Notes: a model not told the origin generated them from the sequence alone. A stretch of 64,000 bases of DNA from Clostridium sp. UBA701 (GCA_002298125.1 DBMJ01000021.1:30421-94420), one strand, 5' to 3'; positions 45,743 to 55,909 are shown, counted from the first letter of the stretch. Numbers and translations are program-made.

Positions 45743-46897
45743 TTATTTTACCTTGAATTCTACTATATTTTCAGTTGAATAACCGAACCTAAACAAGATA
45801 GCATCAGTGATTCGCTTAGATGCAAGTCCGTCTCCATATGGATTTATTGCCCTATGCATATGGTCATAACTGTGCTCATTCCTTATTAATAGTTCAGCTT
45901 CCTTAACAATGCTGTCATAATCCGTGCCTACTAGCTTTACTGTTCCTGCTTCTACAGCCTCTGGTCTTTCTGTTACATTTCTAAGCACTAAAACTGGCTT
46001 GCTTAAGTGAGGTGCTTCCTCCTGTAACCCACCTGAATCCGTCATAACCATGTAGCTTTTATTCATAAGGTTATGGGTTTCTTTTGTATCTAATGGTGGG
46101 AGAAGGTGTACTCTTTCTACACCATCTAAGTATTTATACACCACATCCTTTACTACAGGGTTGAGATGAACAAGATACACAAGCTCCACATTAGAATTGT
46201 TCTCCACAATATACTTTAATGCCTTGCAGATGTTTTCAATGCCCTCTCCCCAATTCTCTCTTCGATGTGCTGTAACCATAATTACTTTTTTATTTTCAAA
46301 GTCAATTTCATTTAGTTCTTCCTCTGCAAATTTATAGTTTTTTTCAACTGTATACTCCATGGCATCAATAACAGTGTTACCTGTCACAAAGATATCCCTT
46401 GGAACTACTCCTTCTCTTAAAAGGTTTTCCCTAGAACCTTCAGTAGGTGCAAAATGCATATCAGCTATAGCTCCAGTAAGCTTTCTATTCATCTCCTCAG
46501 GAAAGGGGAAATATTTATCAAAGGTTCTTAATCCTGCCTCAACATGTCCAACCTTAATCTGCTCATAAAATGCAGCTAACGCACCTGCAAAGGTAGTGGT
46601 CGTATCTCCATGTACAAGTATAATATCAGGCTTTTCCACTGCAAAAAGCTGTTGAAGTCCCTCTAATACCCTGGTAGTTATACCTGTAAGGCTTTGCTTT
46701 GCCTTCATTATATTTAAATCAAACTCTGGTACTATATCAAATAACTCCAGTACCTGATCTAGCATTTCTCTGTGTTGAGCTGTAACACAGACCTTTGCAT
46801 CAATTTCCTTTCTCTTTTGAAGCTCCTTAACCAATGGAGCCATTTTAACAGCTTCAGGTCTAGTTCCAAAAATTGTTATTACCTTTAGTCTTTTCAT
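45743..46897 (-). CDS. wecB: UDP-N-acetylglucosamine 2-epimerase (non-hydrolysing)
   Basis: This 384-residue GT-B fold enzyme turns UDP-GlcNAc into UDP-ManNAc. Signatures are IFGTRPEAVKMAPLV at the N-terminus, VHGDTTTTFAGALAAFY, GHVEAGLRTFDKYFPFPEE and TDSGGLQEEAPHL. UDP-ManNAc feeds wall teichoic acid linkage units or similar polymers; the TagO-like transferase just upstream fits this. About 30 bases follow the previous gene, so they are likely one transcript. Confidence 0.96.
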   Translation of the reverse strand: MKRLKVITIFGTRPEAVKMAPLVKELQKRKEIDAKVCVTAQHREMLDQVLELFDIVPEFDLNIMKAKQSLTGITTRVLEGLQQLFAVEKPDIILVHGDTTTTFAGALAAFYEQIKVGHVEAGLRTFDKYFPFPEEMNRKLTGAIADMHFAPTEGSRENLLREGVVPRDIFVTGNTVIDAMEYTVEKNYKFAEEELNEIDFENKKVIMVTAHRRENWGEGIENICKALKYIVENNSNVELVYLVHLNPVVKDVVYKYLDGVERVHLLPPLDTKETHNLMNKSYMVMTDSGGLQEEAPHLSKPVLVLRNVTERPEAVEAGTVKLVGTDYDSIVKEAELLIRNEHSYDHMHRAINPYGDGLASKRITDAILFRFGYSTENIVEFKVK

Positions 46898-46926
46898 ATG
46901 CTAACCTCCAAGAAAAAAAAGTGGAT

Positions 46927-47952
46927 TTAGTCCTTACTTTTAAAGAACCCTAATTTCCATGCTACTACTACAAGGATGCAAATTACACAGCCTAGCATAA
47001 AGTAGGCTTTATCATTGCTAATCTCCATAGCTAAAATTGCAAAGCTTCCAAGCACAGCACTTATAAGGTACATAATAAGTACTGCCTTTCTTTGAGACAA
47101 ACCCATGTCCAGCAATCTATGATGTAAATGCCCCCTGTCTCCCTGCATAATAGGCTTTCCATTCACCTTTCTCCTTATCATGGCAAATAGTGTATCAGAA
47201 ATAGGAAGTCCTAATGCAAGAATAGGTACTGCTATAGAAAACACAGCAGCAGATTTTATAGCTCCCTCCATAGCTATGGTAGCTAAAAGGAAGCCTAATA
47301 ATTGAGAACCTGTATCCCCCAAGAAAATGGAGGCAGGATTGTAATTATAGGGCAGAAAGCCTAAAATTGCACCACATAATATAGCACTCATAACAGCTGC
47401 ACTGCTTCTCCCATTCATAAGTGCTACCACCAAAATAGTGAAGCTAGATATACAAGCAATTCCTGCTGCTAATCCATCAAGTCCGTCTATTAAATTTAAT
47501 GCATTGGTTATGCCCACTACCCACAAAATGGTGATAGGTATACTTAATAACCCTATACTTAGGCTTTCATCCCCCCAAAGCGGGTTTGTGATAAACCTAA
47601 TCATTACTCCAGAAGAGATAAGTGCAAGGGTACCAGCAATTTGAAAGCAAAGCTTTATCACTGGCTTTAGGTTATATTTATCATCCAGTAATCCTCCTGC
47701 TGTAATTATAGTCCCACCTATAATTATTCCTAACCTCTTTTTTAGCTCCATATCCTTCACCAAAAGCAATACTAAAATAAAGGAAAGATATATGGCTACT
47801 CCTCCCATTAGAGGAGTGGTTTTAGTATGTATTCGACGTCTATCCCCTGGGACATCCACCACACCCCATTTACAAGCTAACCTTTTTACAAAGGGAGTAG
47901 CTATTCCAGAAAGGGCTGCAGCTATTAAAATAATAATTAATGCTTCTCTCAT
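46927..47952 (-). CDS. Undecaprenyl-phosphate GlcNAc-1-phosphate transferase (TagO/WecA family)
   Basis: A 341-residue membrane protein with about ten to eleven hydrophobic segments and the polyprenyl-P transferase motifs: GGLLDDKYNLKP (catalytic Asp pair), NALNLIDGLDGLAAG, FLGDTGSQLLGFLL and GDRGHLHHRLLDMG. It starts a wall polymer on undecaprenyl phosphate. HLHHR places it in the TagO/WecA rather than MraY group. ATG 47952 follows AAGGAAGG. Next to the UDP-GlcNAc epimerase and dCMP deaminase genes. Confidence 0.92.
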   Translation of the reverse strand: MREALIIILIAAALSGIATPFVKRLACKWGVVDVPGDRRRIHTKTTPLMGGVAIYLSFILVLLLVKDMELKKRLGIIIGGTIITAGGLLDDKYNLKPVIKLCFQIAGTLALISSGVMIRFITNPLWGDESLSIGLLSIPITILWVVGITNALNLIDGLDGLAAGIACISSFTILVVALMNGRSSAAVMSAILCGAILGFLPYNYNPASIFLGDTGSQLLGFLLATIAMEGAIKSAAVFSIAVPILALGLPISDTLFAMIRRKVNGKPIMQGDRGHLHHRLLDMGLSQRKAVLIMYLISAVLGSFAILAMEISNDKAYFMLGCVICILVVVAWKLGFFKSKD

Positions 47953-47975
47953 GGTAACCTTCCTTATCAAATTAA

Positions 47976-48476
47976 CTACAACTGAGTGTTGCTATATCCC
48001 CTATCCTCCAGTGAATCATCCTCTTCAACCCACTTTTTTACTTCAACCACTCTATAATCCTCTTTTGTGTCCCGAATAACTACCTCTTCTATCCCTGCAT
48101 TGATAATAAACCTCTCACACAGTGAGCAGGGTGCAGCATTTTTAACATATTGTTTATCGGTATTTTCCTTCCCCACAAGATATAAGGTGGAGCCTATCAT
48201 ATCCAACCTTCTTGCAGAAATTATGGCATTTTGTTCAGCATGAACCGAACGACATAGCTCATACCGAGTTCCCCTTGGCACCTTTAATTCTTCTCTTCTA
48301 CAGTAACCAAGATCACAGCAGTTCTTTCTCCCTCGCGGAGCACCACTATAACCTGTGGCAAGTATTTCATCATTCTTTACTATTATTGCTGCAAAACTTC
48401 TTCTTAAACATGTGCTTCTTTCTAAAACTGTTTCACAGATGTCTAGATAATAATTGTGTTTATTTATCCTCTGCAT
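47976..48476 (-). CDS. Deoxycytidylate (dCMP) deaminase-like protein
   Basis: This 166-residue zinc deaminase has the motif SVHAEQNAIISA (H-A-E) near residue 78 and the second zinc block PCSLCERFI near 115. Members convert dCMP to dUMP for dTMP synthesis; the ComEB protein of Bacillus is of this kind. The N-terminal RRSFAAIIVKNDEILATGYSGAPRG block is also typical of dCMP deaminases. It follows upp and its terminator on the minus strand and is 24 bases before the TagO-like gene. Confidence 0.92.
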   Translation of the reverse strand: MQRINKHNYYLDICETVLERSTCLRRSFAAIIVKNDEILATGYSGAPRGRKNCCDLGYCRREELKVPRGTRYELCRSVHAEQNAIISARRLDMIGSTLYLVGKENTDKQYVKNAAPCSLCERFIINAGIEEVVIRDTKEDYRVVEVKKWVEEDDSLEDRGYSNTQL

Positions 48477-48587
48477 TTTTTACCCCCACTTATACATCAT
48501 ATATTGTGCTTTAAAAATACAGTCATAATAACATTTTATACTATAATTTCAACAATTAAAAGTGCTTAACCATTTTGTAACTTTTAA

Positions 48588-48655
48588 AAAAAGGCAGTGC
48601 TGCCTCCTAAACTCATCAACGTAAATATTTTTAGAGTTAGGAGGAGCTGCCTTAT
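48588..48655 (-). terminator. Long terminator hairpin after upp
   Basis: On the minus strand, AAGGCAGCTCCTCCTAACTC and GAGTTTAGGAGGCAG plus GCCTT form a stem of about 20 bp with a ~19-base loop and small bulges, followed by TTTTTTT. It is longer than other terminators here. Confidence 0.85.
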
Positions 48656-48693
48656 ATTATTTACTATATGATTTTTCTGAAGTACTGTACAAG

Positions 48694-49323
48694 CTATTTT
48701 GTTCCAAAGAGGCGATCTCCTGCATCTCCAAGCCCTGGAACTATATAGCCCTTCTCATTGAGATGATCATCTATGGCAGCAGTGTAAATATCTACATCCG
48801 GGTGGGCATTCATCACTGCCTTTATACCCTCTGGAGCTGCTATTAAGCACATTAGTCTTATGTTAATTGCACCCTTCTTCTTTAAAAGCGCTATAGCATC
48901 TACTGCTGAACCACCTGTGGCAAGCATAGGATCAGTTACAATTACATCTCTTTCCCCTATATCCTGTGGTAGTTTACAGAAATATTCTACAGGCTTTAAG
49001 GTAACCTCGTCTCTATACAAGCCTATATGTCCAACCTTTGCCGCTGGAATAAGCTTAAGCATTCCATCAACCATACCTAAACCTGCTCTTAAAATTGGTA
49101 CTATTGCTACTTTTTTACCAGCCAGCATCTTGCACTTAGCAATGCAGATAGGAGTCTCAATGTCTACATCCTCCATCTGTAAATCTCTTGTCACTTCATA
49201 GGCCATAAGCATTGCAACTTCTTCCACCAGCTCCCTAAAATCCTTGGAACCAGTATTTTTGTCTCTAATAAATGCAAGCTTGTGAAGTATTAATGGATGT
49301 GCTATTTGTGTTACTTTACTCAT
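48694..49323 (-). CDS. upp: Uracil phosphoribosyltransferase
   Basis: This 209-residue enzyme salvages uracil to UMP with PRPP. It shows [14 protein letters not shown] (PRPP loop) near residue 131, [13 protein letters not shown], and the C-terminal uracil-binding [16 protein letters not shown]. Normal length. It follows rpiB by 20 bases; the same neighbourhood (rpiB to upp to atp) is seen in Bacillus. Confidence 0.98.
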   Translation of the reverse strand: MSKVTQIAHPLILHKLAFIRDKNTGSKDFRELVEEVAMLMAYEVTRDLQMEDVDIETPICIAKCKMLAGKKVAIVPILRAGLGMVDGMLKLIPAAKVGHIGLYRDEVTLKPVEYFCKLPQDIGERDVIVTDPMLATGGSAVDAIALLKKKGAINIRLMCLIAAPEGIKAVMNAHPDVDIYTAAIDDHLNEKGYIVPGLGDAGDRLFGTK

Positions 49324-49342
49324 GGTTTTTCCCCCTCAAATT

Positions 49343-49792
49343 TTATTTTGTGAATTCACTCTCAATTTTATGAATCTTTTCAACACGGCTTAAATGTCTT
49401 CCACCCTGAAATTCAGCCTTTAAAAATGTATCTACGATGTCTAGTGCCAAACCAGGTCCAATAACTCTTTGCCCCAAGGCTAGGATATTGGCATTATTGT
49501 GTTCCCTGCAGGCATGTGCACTAAAGGTATCACTACATAATGCAGCACGCACTCCAGGTATTTTATTTGCTGCTATACTTATACCTATCCCTGTACCGCA
49601 AATTAATATCCCAAAGTCATAGCTTTTATCTACTACTTTCAAAGCAACTGCATTTGCTATATCAGGGTAGTCACAGGATGCTTCACTATGTGTACCAAAG
49701 TCCATTACCTCATATCCTGCTTCCTCTAGGTGATGAATCACTTCCTTCTTAAGCAAAAAGCCGCCATGATCACTTCCTACTGCAATTTTCAT
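49343..49792 (-). CDS. rpiB: Ribose-5-phosphate isomerase B
   Basis: This 149-residue RpiB/LacA/LacB-family enzyme starts KIAVGSDHGGFLLK and has the catalytic Cys in GILICGTGIGISIAANK near residue 65 and EHNNANILALGQRV. It interconverts ribose-5-P and ribulose-5-P. ATG 49792 has GGAGGTG 5-6 bases upstream; the frame from 49861 lacks a site and overlaps the phosphatase gene. Confidence 0.95.
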   Translation of the reverse strand: MKIAVGSDHGGFLLKKEVIHHLEEAGYEVMDFGTHSEASCDYPDIANAVALKVVDKSYDFGILICGTGIGISIAANKIPGVRAALCSDTFSAHACREHNNANILALGQRVIGPGLALDIVDTFLKAEFQGGRHLSRVEKIHKIESEFTK

Positions 49793-49853
49793 ATAAACAC
49801 CTCCATGATTACTTGTTATTATGCACAAAAAAAAGATATAAGTACTATTCACA

Positions 49854-50309
49854 TTAAACAATACCTGTATCTTTTTTTAGCTTCTCAATCAAAAGAAGAA
49901 TATTTTCTTTTAACTGACCAAAGGTAGTCCTATAGTCTTCCAAAGAACCGCCATAAGGGTCTAAAACATCACCCTTTAAACCAACATATTGGTTAAGGGA
50001 GTATACTTTGGAATGAAAATCAGGAAATTGCTGCTTTAGCCAATTTTTCATGTTTGAAGTCATGGTGAGAATCAAATCTGCATTAGATATATGTTCCAGA
50101 TCTATTTGAACAGAGGCTCTACTTGAGATATCAACACCTAATAGCTCTTTTACCACTGCTGTAGAATTGTTAGAGGTCACACTATGAGGTACTACATTAA
50201 TTCCTGCGGAGGAAGCCTTTATGTCCACCATATCGTTATAACTGTTAAAAATGGCTTCTGCCATACAGCTTCTGCAGGTATTACCCGTGCAAACGAACAG
50301 TATTTTCAT
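49854..50309 (-). CDS. ywlE: Low-molecular-weight protein phosphatase, YwlE (arginine phosphatase) type
   Basis: This 151-residue enzyme has the P-loop CTGNTCRS at residues 7-14 and the general acid in DPYGGSLEDYR. The Thr in CTGNTCRS is the residue that makes B. subtilis YwlE specific for phosphoarginine; tyrosine phosphatases usually have Ile or similar there. So phosphoarginine is the likely substrate, which would imply an McsB-type kinase elsewhere. It lies between sua5 and rpiB, as ywlE does in Bacillus. Confidence 0.87.
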   Translation of the reverse strand: MKILFVCTGNTCRSCMAEAIFNSYNDMVDIKASSAGINVVPHSVTSNNSTAVVKELLGVDISSRASVQIDLEHISNADLILTMTSNMKNWLKQQFPDFHSKVYSLNQYVGLKGDVLDPYGGSLEDYRTTFGQLKENILLLIEKLKKDTGIV

Positions 50310-50329
50310 AATACATACCTCCCTTTCTT

Positions 50330-51382
50330 TTAGTGTAGTTTTATTATTTGATACCCAGCAGATTTCTTTAGCCTGTTCATAACAGCAACTCCAAAACCCT
50401 TCTCCTCAAAAGCCTCAGACAGTATTAGATCCACCTTGGCATCATCAAATCGTCTAAGCGTTTCAAAGAGATTAGCTCCTATTTCCTCTAGGTTCTTCCT
50501 GCTTCCCAAACTTAGAACCATGCCCCTTGGGTAAGCTTCTTTAGTCTCTTCAGTAGCAATAATGCCTACTTCTTTTCCTTGCTCTATATAATTTTGCACT
50601 ATTTCATTGATTTTTGCAATAGTTTTTTTAAGGTCCCCCTGTACAATAGTAAGAGGGGCCTTAGGTGCATAGTGCCTGTATTTCATACCAGGAGCTCTCG
50701 GTGTCAAATCCTGTGAGGGCTTTTCCATAACTGCTGGGTCAATATATATGTTTGGTTCTACACTTCTTAGCATCTCCAGGGTTATTCCCCCAGGTCTTAA
50801 AACACAGGGTGGATTAACAGAGCAGTCTATGATGGTAGACTCCAGACCCACCTCACTTTTTTCTCCTCCTAGGATGTATTCTATCTTTCCCTGTAAATCC
50901 TCAATACATCTTTCCACCTCTGTAGGACTTGGCCTTCCAGATAGATTGGCAGAGGGTGCAGCTACTGGTACTCCAGCTTCTTTTATAAGCCTTAAGGCTA
51001 TTTTATTAGCTGGCATCCGCAGTCCAACTGTATTTAGTCCACCACTGGTTCGAAAAGGTATTAAGGGAGACTTCTTTAATATTATGGTTAAAGGCCCTGG
51101 CCAAAAGGTTGCCATTAGCTTTTTTGCAAGCTCAGTAACCTCCTCTACATAGGGTTCTATATTAAAATCTGCTACATGGACAATAAGGGGATTATCCTGA
51201 GGCCTTCCCTTTACCTCAAAAATTTTCTTCACGCTTTCTTCCTGCAGTGCGTTTGCACCTAATCCATATACTGTTTCTGTTGGAAAAGCCACCAAGCCTC
51301 CCTCTGCAATAATCCTACCAGCTTCAAAAAGAGCAGCTTCCTCTAATGAGTTTTCCTTCATAAGGGCTATTTTTGTTTCCAT
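50330..51382 (-). CDS. ywlC: L-threonylcarbamoyladenylate synthase (Sua5)
   Basis: This 350-residue protein has the YrdC domain (AFPTETVYGLGANA, KGRPQDNPLIVHV, PSANLSGRPSPT) in its first 210 residues and a C-terminal Sua5 domain of about 130 residues after a linker with PRAPGMKYRHYAPKAP. It makes threonylcarbamoyl-AMP, the donor used with TsaB/D/E for tRNA t6A37. Its partners tsaE and tsaB are at 14647-15809. Confidence 0.96.
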   Translation of the reverse strand: METKIALMKENSLEEAALFEAGRIIAEGGLVAFPTETVYGLGANALQEESVKKIFEVKGRPQDNPLIVHVADFNIEPYVEEVTELAKKLMATFWPGPLTIILKKSPLIPFRTSGGLNTVGLRMPANKIALRLIKEAGVPVAAPSANLSGRPSPTEVERCIEDLQGKIEYILGGEKSEVGLESTIIDCSVNPPCVLRPGGITLEMLRSVEPNIYIDPAVMEKPSQDLTPRAPGMKYRHYAPKAPLTIVQGDLKKTIAKINEIVQNYIEQGKEVGIIATEETKEAYPRGMVLSLGSRKNLEEIGANLFETLRRFDDAKVDLILSEAFEEKGFGVAVMNRLKKSAGYQIIKLH

Positions 51383-51439
51383 GGCTTTTCCTCCTATGCA
51401 CCTAAGACAGTAAATTTAATTTACCCTTAGTCTACTTTG

Positions 51440-52156
51440 TTATATTAATGTTGTTATGATAAGTCCACCAATAATTCCAGTTAAAATTCCCACTGTGCTG
51501 CTTAAACCATCCCAAAGCTTTGAGGCCTCAGGAAGCAATTCCCCACATACCACATATAGCATTATGCCAGAAGCCACTGCCAAGGATCCTCCCAACACAG
51601 CTTCAGAAATAGAGCCAATTAAAGCTCCTACTCCCACTCCTAGTGCAGTAGGAAGTGCTGTCAAAAAGGCATACCATAATATTCTCCCGCTTTTCACCCT
51701 AGAGGCCATTAGCGGTGCAGATATAGCAATACCCTCTGGTATATCGTGTATGGCGATAATAAGGCTCATCTTGAGTCCAAGCATACTTCCTCCCACAAAA
51801 CCACAGCCCATTATTATACCCTCAGGAAAATTATGCATCATTATTCCTAGAGCCGTTAAAAAAGCCACCTTTACATGGGAGTTGTCAAAAACCTTATCTA
51901 TGCTTAACAAATTATCTATAAGCATTACAGATAACATTCCTAGTGCACTAAAGATTATAGTTCCTGCAAAATTCCACTTTTCAATGGCCTCAGGTATAAG
52001 ATCAAACACTACCACCGATAGCATAAGTCCCCCTGCAAAGCCTATAATCCCACCTAATAATTTCTTGGAGGGTTTTTTTACAATCACTCCAAGAGAGGCC
52101 CCTATCATAGTGCCAAAAAGAGACACTATAGAACCAAATAATATAATAAACAGCAT
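51440..52156 (-). CDS. ZIP-family metal transporter
   Basis: This 238-residue membrane protein has about eight hydrophobic segments and the ZIP metal motifs HNFPEGIIMG (helix 4) and HDIPEGIAISAP (helix 5). It should move Zn2+ or other divalent metal into the cytosol. The ion is not determined by sequence. Between the sua5 gene and a membrane protein of unknown function. Confidence 0.92.
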   Translation of the reverse strand: MLFIILFGSIVSLFGTMIGASLGVIVKKPSKKLLGGIIGFAGGLMLSVVVFDLIPEAIEKWNFAGTIIFSALGMLSVMLIDNLLSIDKVFDNSHVKVAFLTALGIMMHNFPEGIIMGCGFVGGSMLGLKMSLIIAIHDIPEGIAISAPLMASRVKSGRILWYAFLTALPTALGVGVGALIGSISEAVLGGSLAVASGIMLYVVCGELLPEASKLWDGLSSTVGILTGIIGGLIITTLI

Positions 52157-52264
52157 TGCTCTGTTAATAATAAAACCCCCTTTATGGATTCTGTCTCCCT
52201 ATAAATCTATTTGACCCAAGGGGGGTTTATACTCAAAATTAAAATTATTGTACTTGGATTTTCC

Positions 52265-52834
52265 TTAGTTGCCCTTAATATGCATAATAGCACTCTCAGT
52301 ATAGAATGCCCTTACACAGTTTTTATATAAAAATTTTAGGAGCTTATATTTACTATAGCCACCTGAGGTGATTACCATATAATAATACTCTATTTCTGGA
52401 TTTTGTTTTTTTAAACGATAGTAGTGATAGGCAGCCTCAGTATATTTTGAGGTAATTTTTTCATTCACTAGAGTAAGCTTTTTGTTTCTGGACTTCGAGG
52501 TTGTAAGTATTACAATCTCCAGCTTATCCTCTATGCCCTCAGCATGAACTAGTGCTATCTTTTCACAATTGAAGGTATAGGTTCCCTTTAATACACCAGG
52601 CCTAATCTTAAGCTTATATCTGTCTAATGAAAAAATAAGCCTTTCGTTATTTGCCCTTACCATTACTGCAAATAGAATAAGTATTTCAAGTAGTGCCAGA
52701 TAGAAATACAAAAAGGTAACTCTAATATTATAAAATACCATAATAGTAGGCAGTGCAAAAAAAACAAGACCCATGGCATAAATAAATCTTTTATAAGATT
52801 TTTTTTGCTTTTTTAAGGCCTTGTTAATATCCAT
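52265..52834 (-). CDS. Membrane protein of unknown function
   Basis: A 189-residue protein with two membrane segments (about residues 18-60) and a soluble C-terminal part with beta-strand character, resembling bacterial PH-like membrane proteins in layout only. ATG 52834 follows AGAGGTG. It starts 23 bases after prfA ends and is probably part of that transcript. I do not recognise it. Confidence 0.7.
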   Translation of the reverse strand: MDINKALKKQKKSYKRFIYAMGLVFFALPTIMVFYNIRVTFLYFYLALLEILILFAVMVRANNERLIFSLDRYKLKIRPGVLKGTYTFNCEKIALVHAEGIEDKLEIVILTTSKSRNKKLTLVNEKITSKYTEAAYHYYRLKKQNPEIEYYYMVITSGGYSKYKLLKFLYKNCVRAFYTESAIMHIKGN

Positions 52835-52856
52835 ATTATTCACCTCTAGGTAAAGA

Positions 52857-53936
52857 TTAATCGTTAGTACCCATATTTTTCATTTTCTCTGCTTGATCAG
52901 CTGTGATAAGTGCATCTATCATCTCATCGATTTCACCATCTAGGAAGGAATCAAGTTTATAAAGTGTAACACCTATACGATGATCTGTAACTCTTCCCTG
53001 TGGATAGTTATAAGTACGTATTCTCTCACTTCTATCTCCAGTTCCAACCTGACTTTTTCTATCCTCAGCAATATTTGCACTTCTCTCTGCCTCAGCTCTT
53101 TCAAAAATTCTTGCCTTTAAAACCTTCATAGCTTTTTCTTTATTCTTAAGCTGAGATTTTTCATCCTGACAAGATACCACAAGACCTGTAGGAAGATGGG
53201 TTATTCTAACAGCAGAGTCAGTAGTATTAACGCACTGTCCACCATGCCCTGAAGCTCTAAATACATCTATTCTTACATCCTCAGATTTAATTTCTACCTC
53301 AACGTCCTCTACCTCTGGCAGCACCGCTACAGTAGCAGTGGAGGTATGAATTCTTCCGCTGGATTCAGTGTCTGGAACTCTTTGAACCCTATGAACTCCA
53401 CTTTCATATTTCAACTTACTGTAAACAGAATCTCCTCTTAACATGAAGACCACTTCTTTAAAGCCTCCAATGTCAGTTTCATTGGTGCTCATAAGCTCTG
53501 CCTTCCATCTATGACGTTCAGCGTAGCGAGAGTACATTCTAAAGAGGTTTGCAGCAAATAGAGCAGCTTCATCTCCACCTGCTCCGGCACGAACCTCTAT
53601 AAAAACGTTCTTCTCATCATTGGGATCCTTTGGTAGTAATAATATTTTTAATTCCTTTTCAAGAATTTCCTGTTTTACAGTTAATTCCTTTATCTCCTCT
53701 TCCACCATTTCCTTAAGTTCTTTGTCAATCTTGTCTCTAAGCATATCTTTATCTGCTTCTAAATCGTCCATGGCTTTTTTGTATTCTCTGTATTTATTAA
53801 CTACAATCTCAATATCTGAATGCTCTTTACAAAGCCTCTGCCATTCCCTCTGATCAGCCATTACAGAAGGATCGCTTATTTTTATAGACAATTCCTCATA
53901 CTTATTTTCTATAAAATTTAATCTATCCAATAACAT
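52857..53936 (-). CDS. prfA: Peptide chain release factor 1
   Basis: This 359-residue release factor reads UAA and UAG. It has [20 protein letters not shown] with the catalytic GGQ and the anticodon-like PxT-type block in [14 protein letters not shown]. The glutamine is probably methylated by PrmC, encoded next to it. Length is normal. ATG start. Confidence 0.98.
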   Translation of the reverse strand: MLLDRLNFIENKYEELSIKISDPSVMADQREWQRLCKEHSDIEIVVNKYREYKKAMDDLEADKDMLRDKIDKELKEMVEEEIKELTVKQEILEKELKILLLPKDPNDEKNVFIEVRAGAGGDEAALFAANLFRMYSRYAERHRWKAELMSTNETDIGGFKEVVFMLRGDSVYSKLKYESGVHRVQRVPDTESSGRIHTSTATVAVLPEVEDVEVEIKSEDVRIDVFRASGHGGQCVNTTDSAVRITHLPTGLVVSCQDEKSQLKNKEKAMKVLKARIFERAEAERSANIAEDRKSQVGTGDRSERIRTYNYPQGRVTDHRIGVTLYKLDSFLDGEIDEMIDALITADQAEKMKNMGTND

Positions 53937-54039
53937 ATTCTCACTCCATAACTTTTTTTATATACTTTACTAATTTATGCATTCTATACATGAAAACTAA
54001 ATATTTACGATTAATTATTATACCATATCATTGAATAGA

Positions 54040-54894
54040 CTAGCAACCCTTAACTCCTAATATAACCCTGTCCTTACCTGACAAATCCTTTAGAAATTCA
54101 AAGTTTTGAAAACCATCAAGCTCCATGAGATTGTGCACCTCTGCCTTTTGGTCATGTCCTATCTCAAAGGCTAACAAACCTCCAGGGTTTAATAGCTCCT
54201 TTGCCTGTTTAACAATAATCCTGTAAAAATCTAATCCACTGTCTCCTCCTGAAAGTGCAATATGTGGTTCATACACCCTCACTTCCTCCATAAGAGTAGG
54301 AATTACCTCCTCCTTTATATAAGGGGGATTTGAAACTATCACATCAAAGGATACTCCCTCCATCAGCGCCCAGTTAAGCAGATCACCTTCCACTATCTCT
54401 ACATTATTTGATAGTCCTAGAGCATTTCTGTTTTTATCCGTCATATAAAGAGCAGTTTTATCTATATCACTGCACCACACCTTCACATTTTTGCTATAAT
54501 GAGCAAGGGATAATCCAATGGCCCCACTGCCGCAGCACACATCACAAACCGTCTTATACCTTCCCTCCATTAGAGTTGAAAGCACCCTTTCCACCAACAC
54601 CTCGGTCTCTGGCCTTGGAATTAAAACTCCAGGCTTCACCTGAAACTTCAACCCCATGAATTCACATTCACCAGTAATATACTTTACAGGCATATGGTTT
54701 TCCCTTAAGGTAAGCCATTCACGAAACATCTCAACTGCTTCTTTTGATACCTCTTCCTCTTTATGAGTGAGTACATAAATTCTATCCTTGTCAATAATTT
54801 TGCATAGCAGCAGCTCACTGTCTAAAATATAGCTTTCTATATTTTTTGTCTTCAGTCTACGCCGCCCCTCTGTTATAAGAGTTCCTATTTTCAA
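54040..54894 (-). CDS. prmC: Release factor glutamine methyltransferase
   Basis: This 284-residue SAM-dependent methyltransferase has the catalytic NPPY in DVIVSNPPYIKEEVI and the SAM-binding VCDVCCGSGAIGLSLA. It methylates the GGQ glutamine of RF1 and RF2. N-terminal helical domain present. Next to prfA as in most bacteria; 5 bases separate it from the DUF1385 gene. Confidence 0.97.
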   Translation of the reverse strand: MKIGTLITEGRRRLKTKNIESYILDSELLLCKIIDKDRIYVLTHKEEEVSKEAVEMFREWLTLRENHMPVKYITGECEFMGLKFQVKPGVLIPRPETEVLVERVLSTLMEGRYKTVCDVCCGSGAIGLSLAHYSKNVKVWCSDIDKTALYMTDKNRNALGLSNNVEIVEGDLLNWALMEGVSFDVIVSNPPYIKEEVIPTLMEEVRVYEPHIALSGGDSGLDFYRIIVKQAKELLNPGGLLAFEIGHDQKAEVHNLMELDGFQNFEFLKDLSGKDRVILGVKGC

Positions 54895-54899
54895 TTTTC

Positions 54900-55880
54900 T
54901 TACACCTCTTCAACCATAGTGTTGCATAAGCCTTCATCTACTACACTGCTGTCTGCCACAATATTTGGGACATCTTCTATCCCTTCAGCTGCCTTTAATG
55001 CGGCAATAGCCACTTCTAACTGCTCCATATCTGGTTCTCTAGTGGTTAACTTCTGCAGCATAAGTCCTGGATAACCTATTACCTTTGCCACAGGACCATT
55101 GTTTTTACCAAGCCATTTTATAAGCTCGTATGCTATTCCAGATATTAAAGGAAGCAGCAGCAGCCTTGAAATCAAACGCTGTATAAGGTTATTCCAACCC
55201 ACCAAAGAAAACACCAATATGCTAACAACTATTACAAGGAACATAAAGTTTGTCCCGCAACGTGGATGTAATCTAGAGAATTTCTTTGCATTCTCAGGAG
55301 TAAGCTCCATGCCACTTTCATAGCAGAAAATTGTCTTATGCTCTGCTCCGTGATACTCAAACACCCTCTTTATATCCTCAAGCTTTCCTATTACAAAGAT
55401 ATAGGTAAGAAATATTAGCACTCCTATAAGCCCCTCAGCTAGGTTTAGAACCCATGGACTTGTTACCCTAAGCAATCTTAATCCTCTTGCAGCTAAGGTA
55501 GGTAGGGCAAAAAATAATCCAAAAGCAAATATTAGAGAAATAAAAAGAGATATTCCTGTTATGACATCATCACTTTTTTCCTTGAATATTTTTTTAAACC
55601 AAATGCCAAGCTTATCCTCCTCTTTAATTTCCTCCTCAAAAAAGGAAGCAGAGTAATTAAGAGCCTTAATCCCTTCCACTAGAGACTCTAGTAAAGTTAC
55701 AAAGCCTCTTATAAGAGGAAGTGAGAATAGCTTATTCCTTTTGCAGTAGGGTTCATTTTTTCTCACATCTACTTCTATTTCTCCATTAGACTTTCTAACT
55801 GCGGTGGCCATATTTAATCTCCCACGCATCATTACACCTTCGATTACTGCCTGTCCTCCAACTGTTGTTTTTTCCTTCAT
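54900..55880 (-). CDS. DUF1385 family membrane protein
   Basis: A 326-residue protein that starts VGGQAVIEGVMMRG, the DUF1385 signature, and has YHGAEHKTIFCYESG and HPRCGTNFMFLVI. About four to five membrane segments lie between residues 115 and 250. Function unknown; the family is always near prmC-prfA in clostridia, as here. The two conserved His/Cys blocks suggest metal binding or catalysis (inference). Confidence 0.88.
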   Translation of the reverse strand: MKEKTTVGGQAVIEGVMMRGRLNMATAVRKSNGEIEVDVRKNEPYCKRNKLFSLPLIRGFVTLLESLVEGIKALNYSASFFEEEIKEEDKLGIWFKKIFKEKSDDVITGISLFISLIFAFGLFFALPTLAARGLRLLRVTSPWVLNLAEGLIGVLIFLTYIFVIGKLEDIKRVFEYHGAEHKTIFCYESGMELTPENAKKFSRLHPRCGTNFMFLVIVVSILVFSLVGWNNLIQRLISRLLLLPLISGIAYELIKWLGKNNGPVAKVIGYPGLMLQKLTTREPDMEQLEVAIAALKAAEGIEDVPNIVADSSVVDEGLCNTMVEEV

Positions 55881-55909
55881 TTAATCACTTCTTTCTCAAC
55901 ATAAATGCT

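Noticed and set aside
51456..52214. 252-codon plus-strand frame opposite the ZIP gene
   Set aside because: It is the exact antisense of the ZIP transporter; its Pro/Ser/Ile-rich translation is what an antisense frame gives, while the minus strand has both ZIP motifs.
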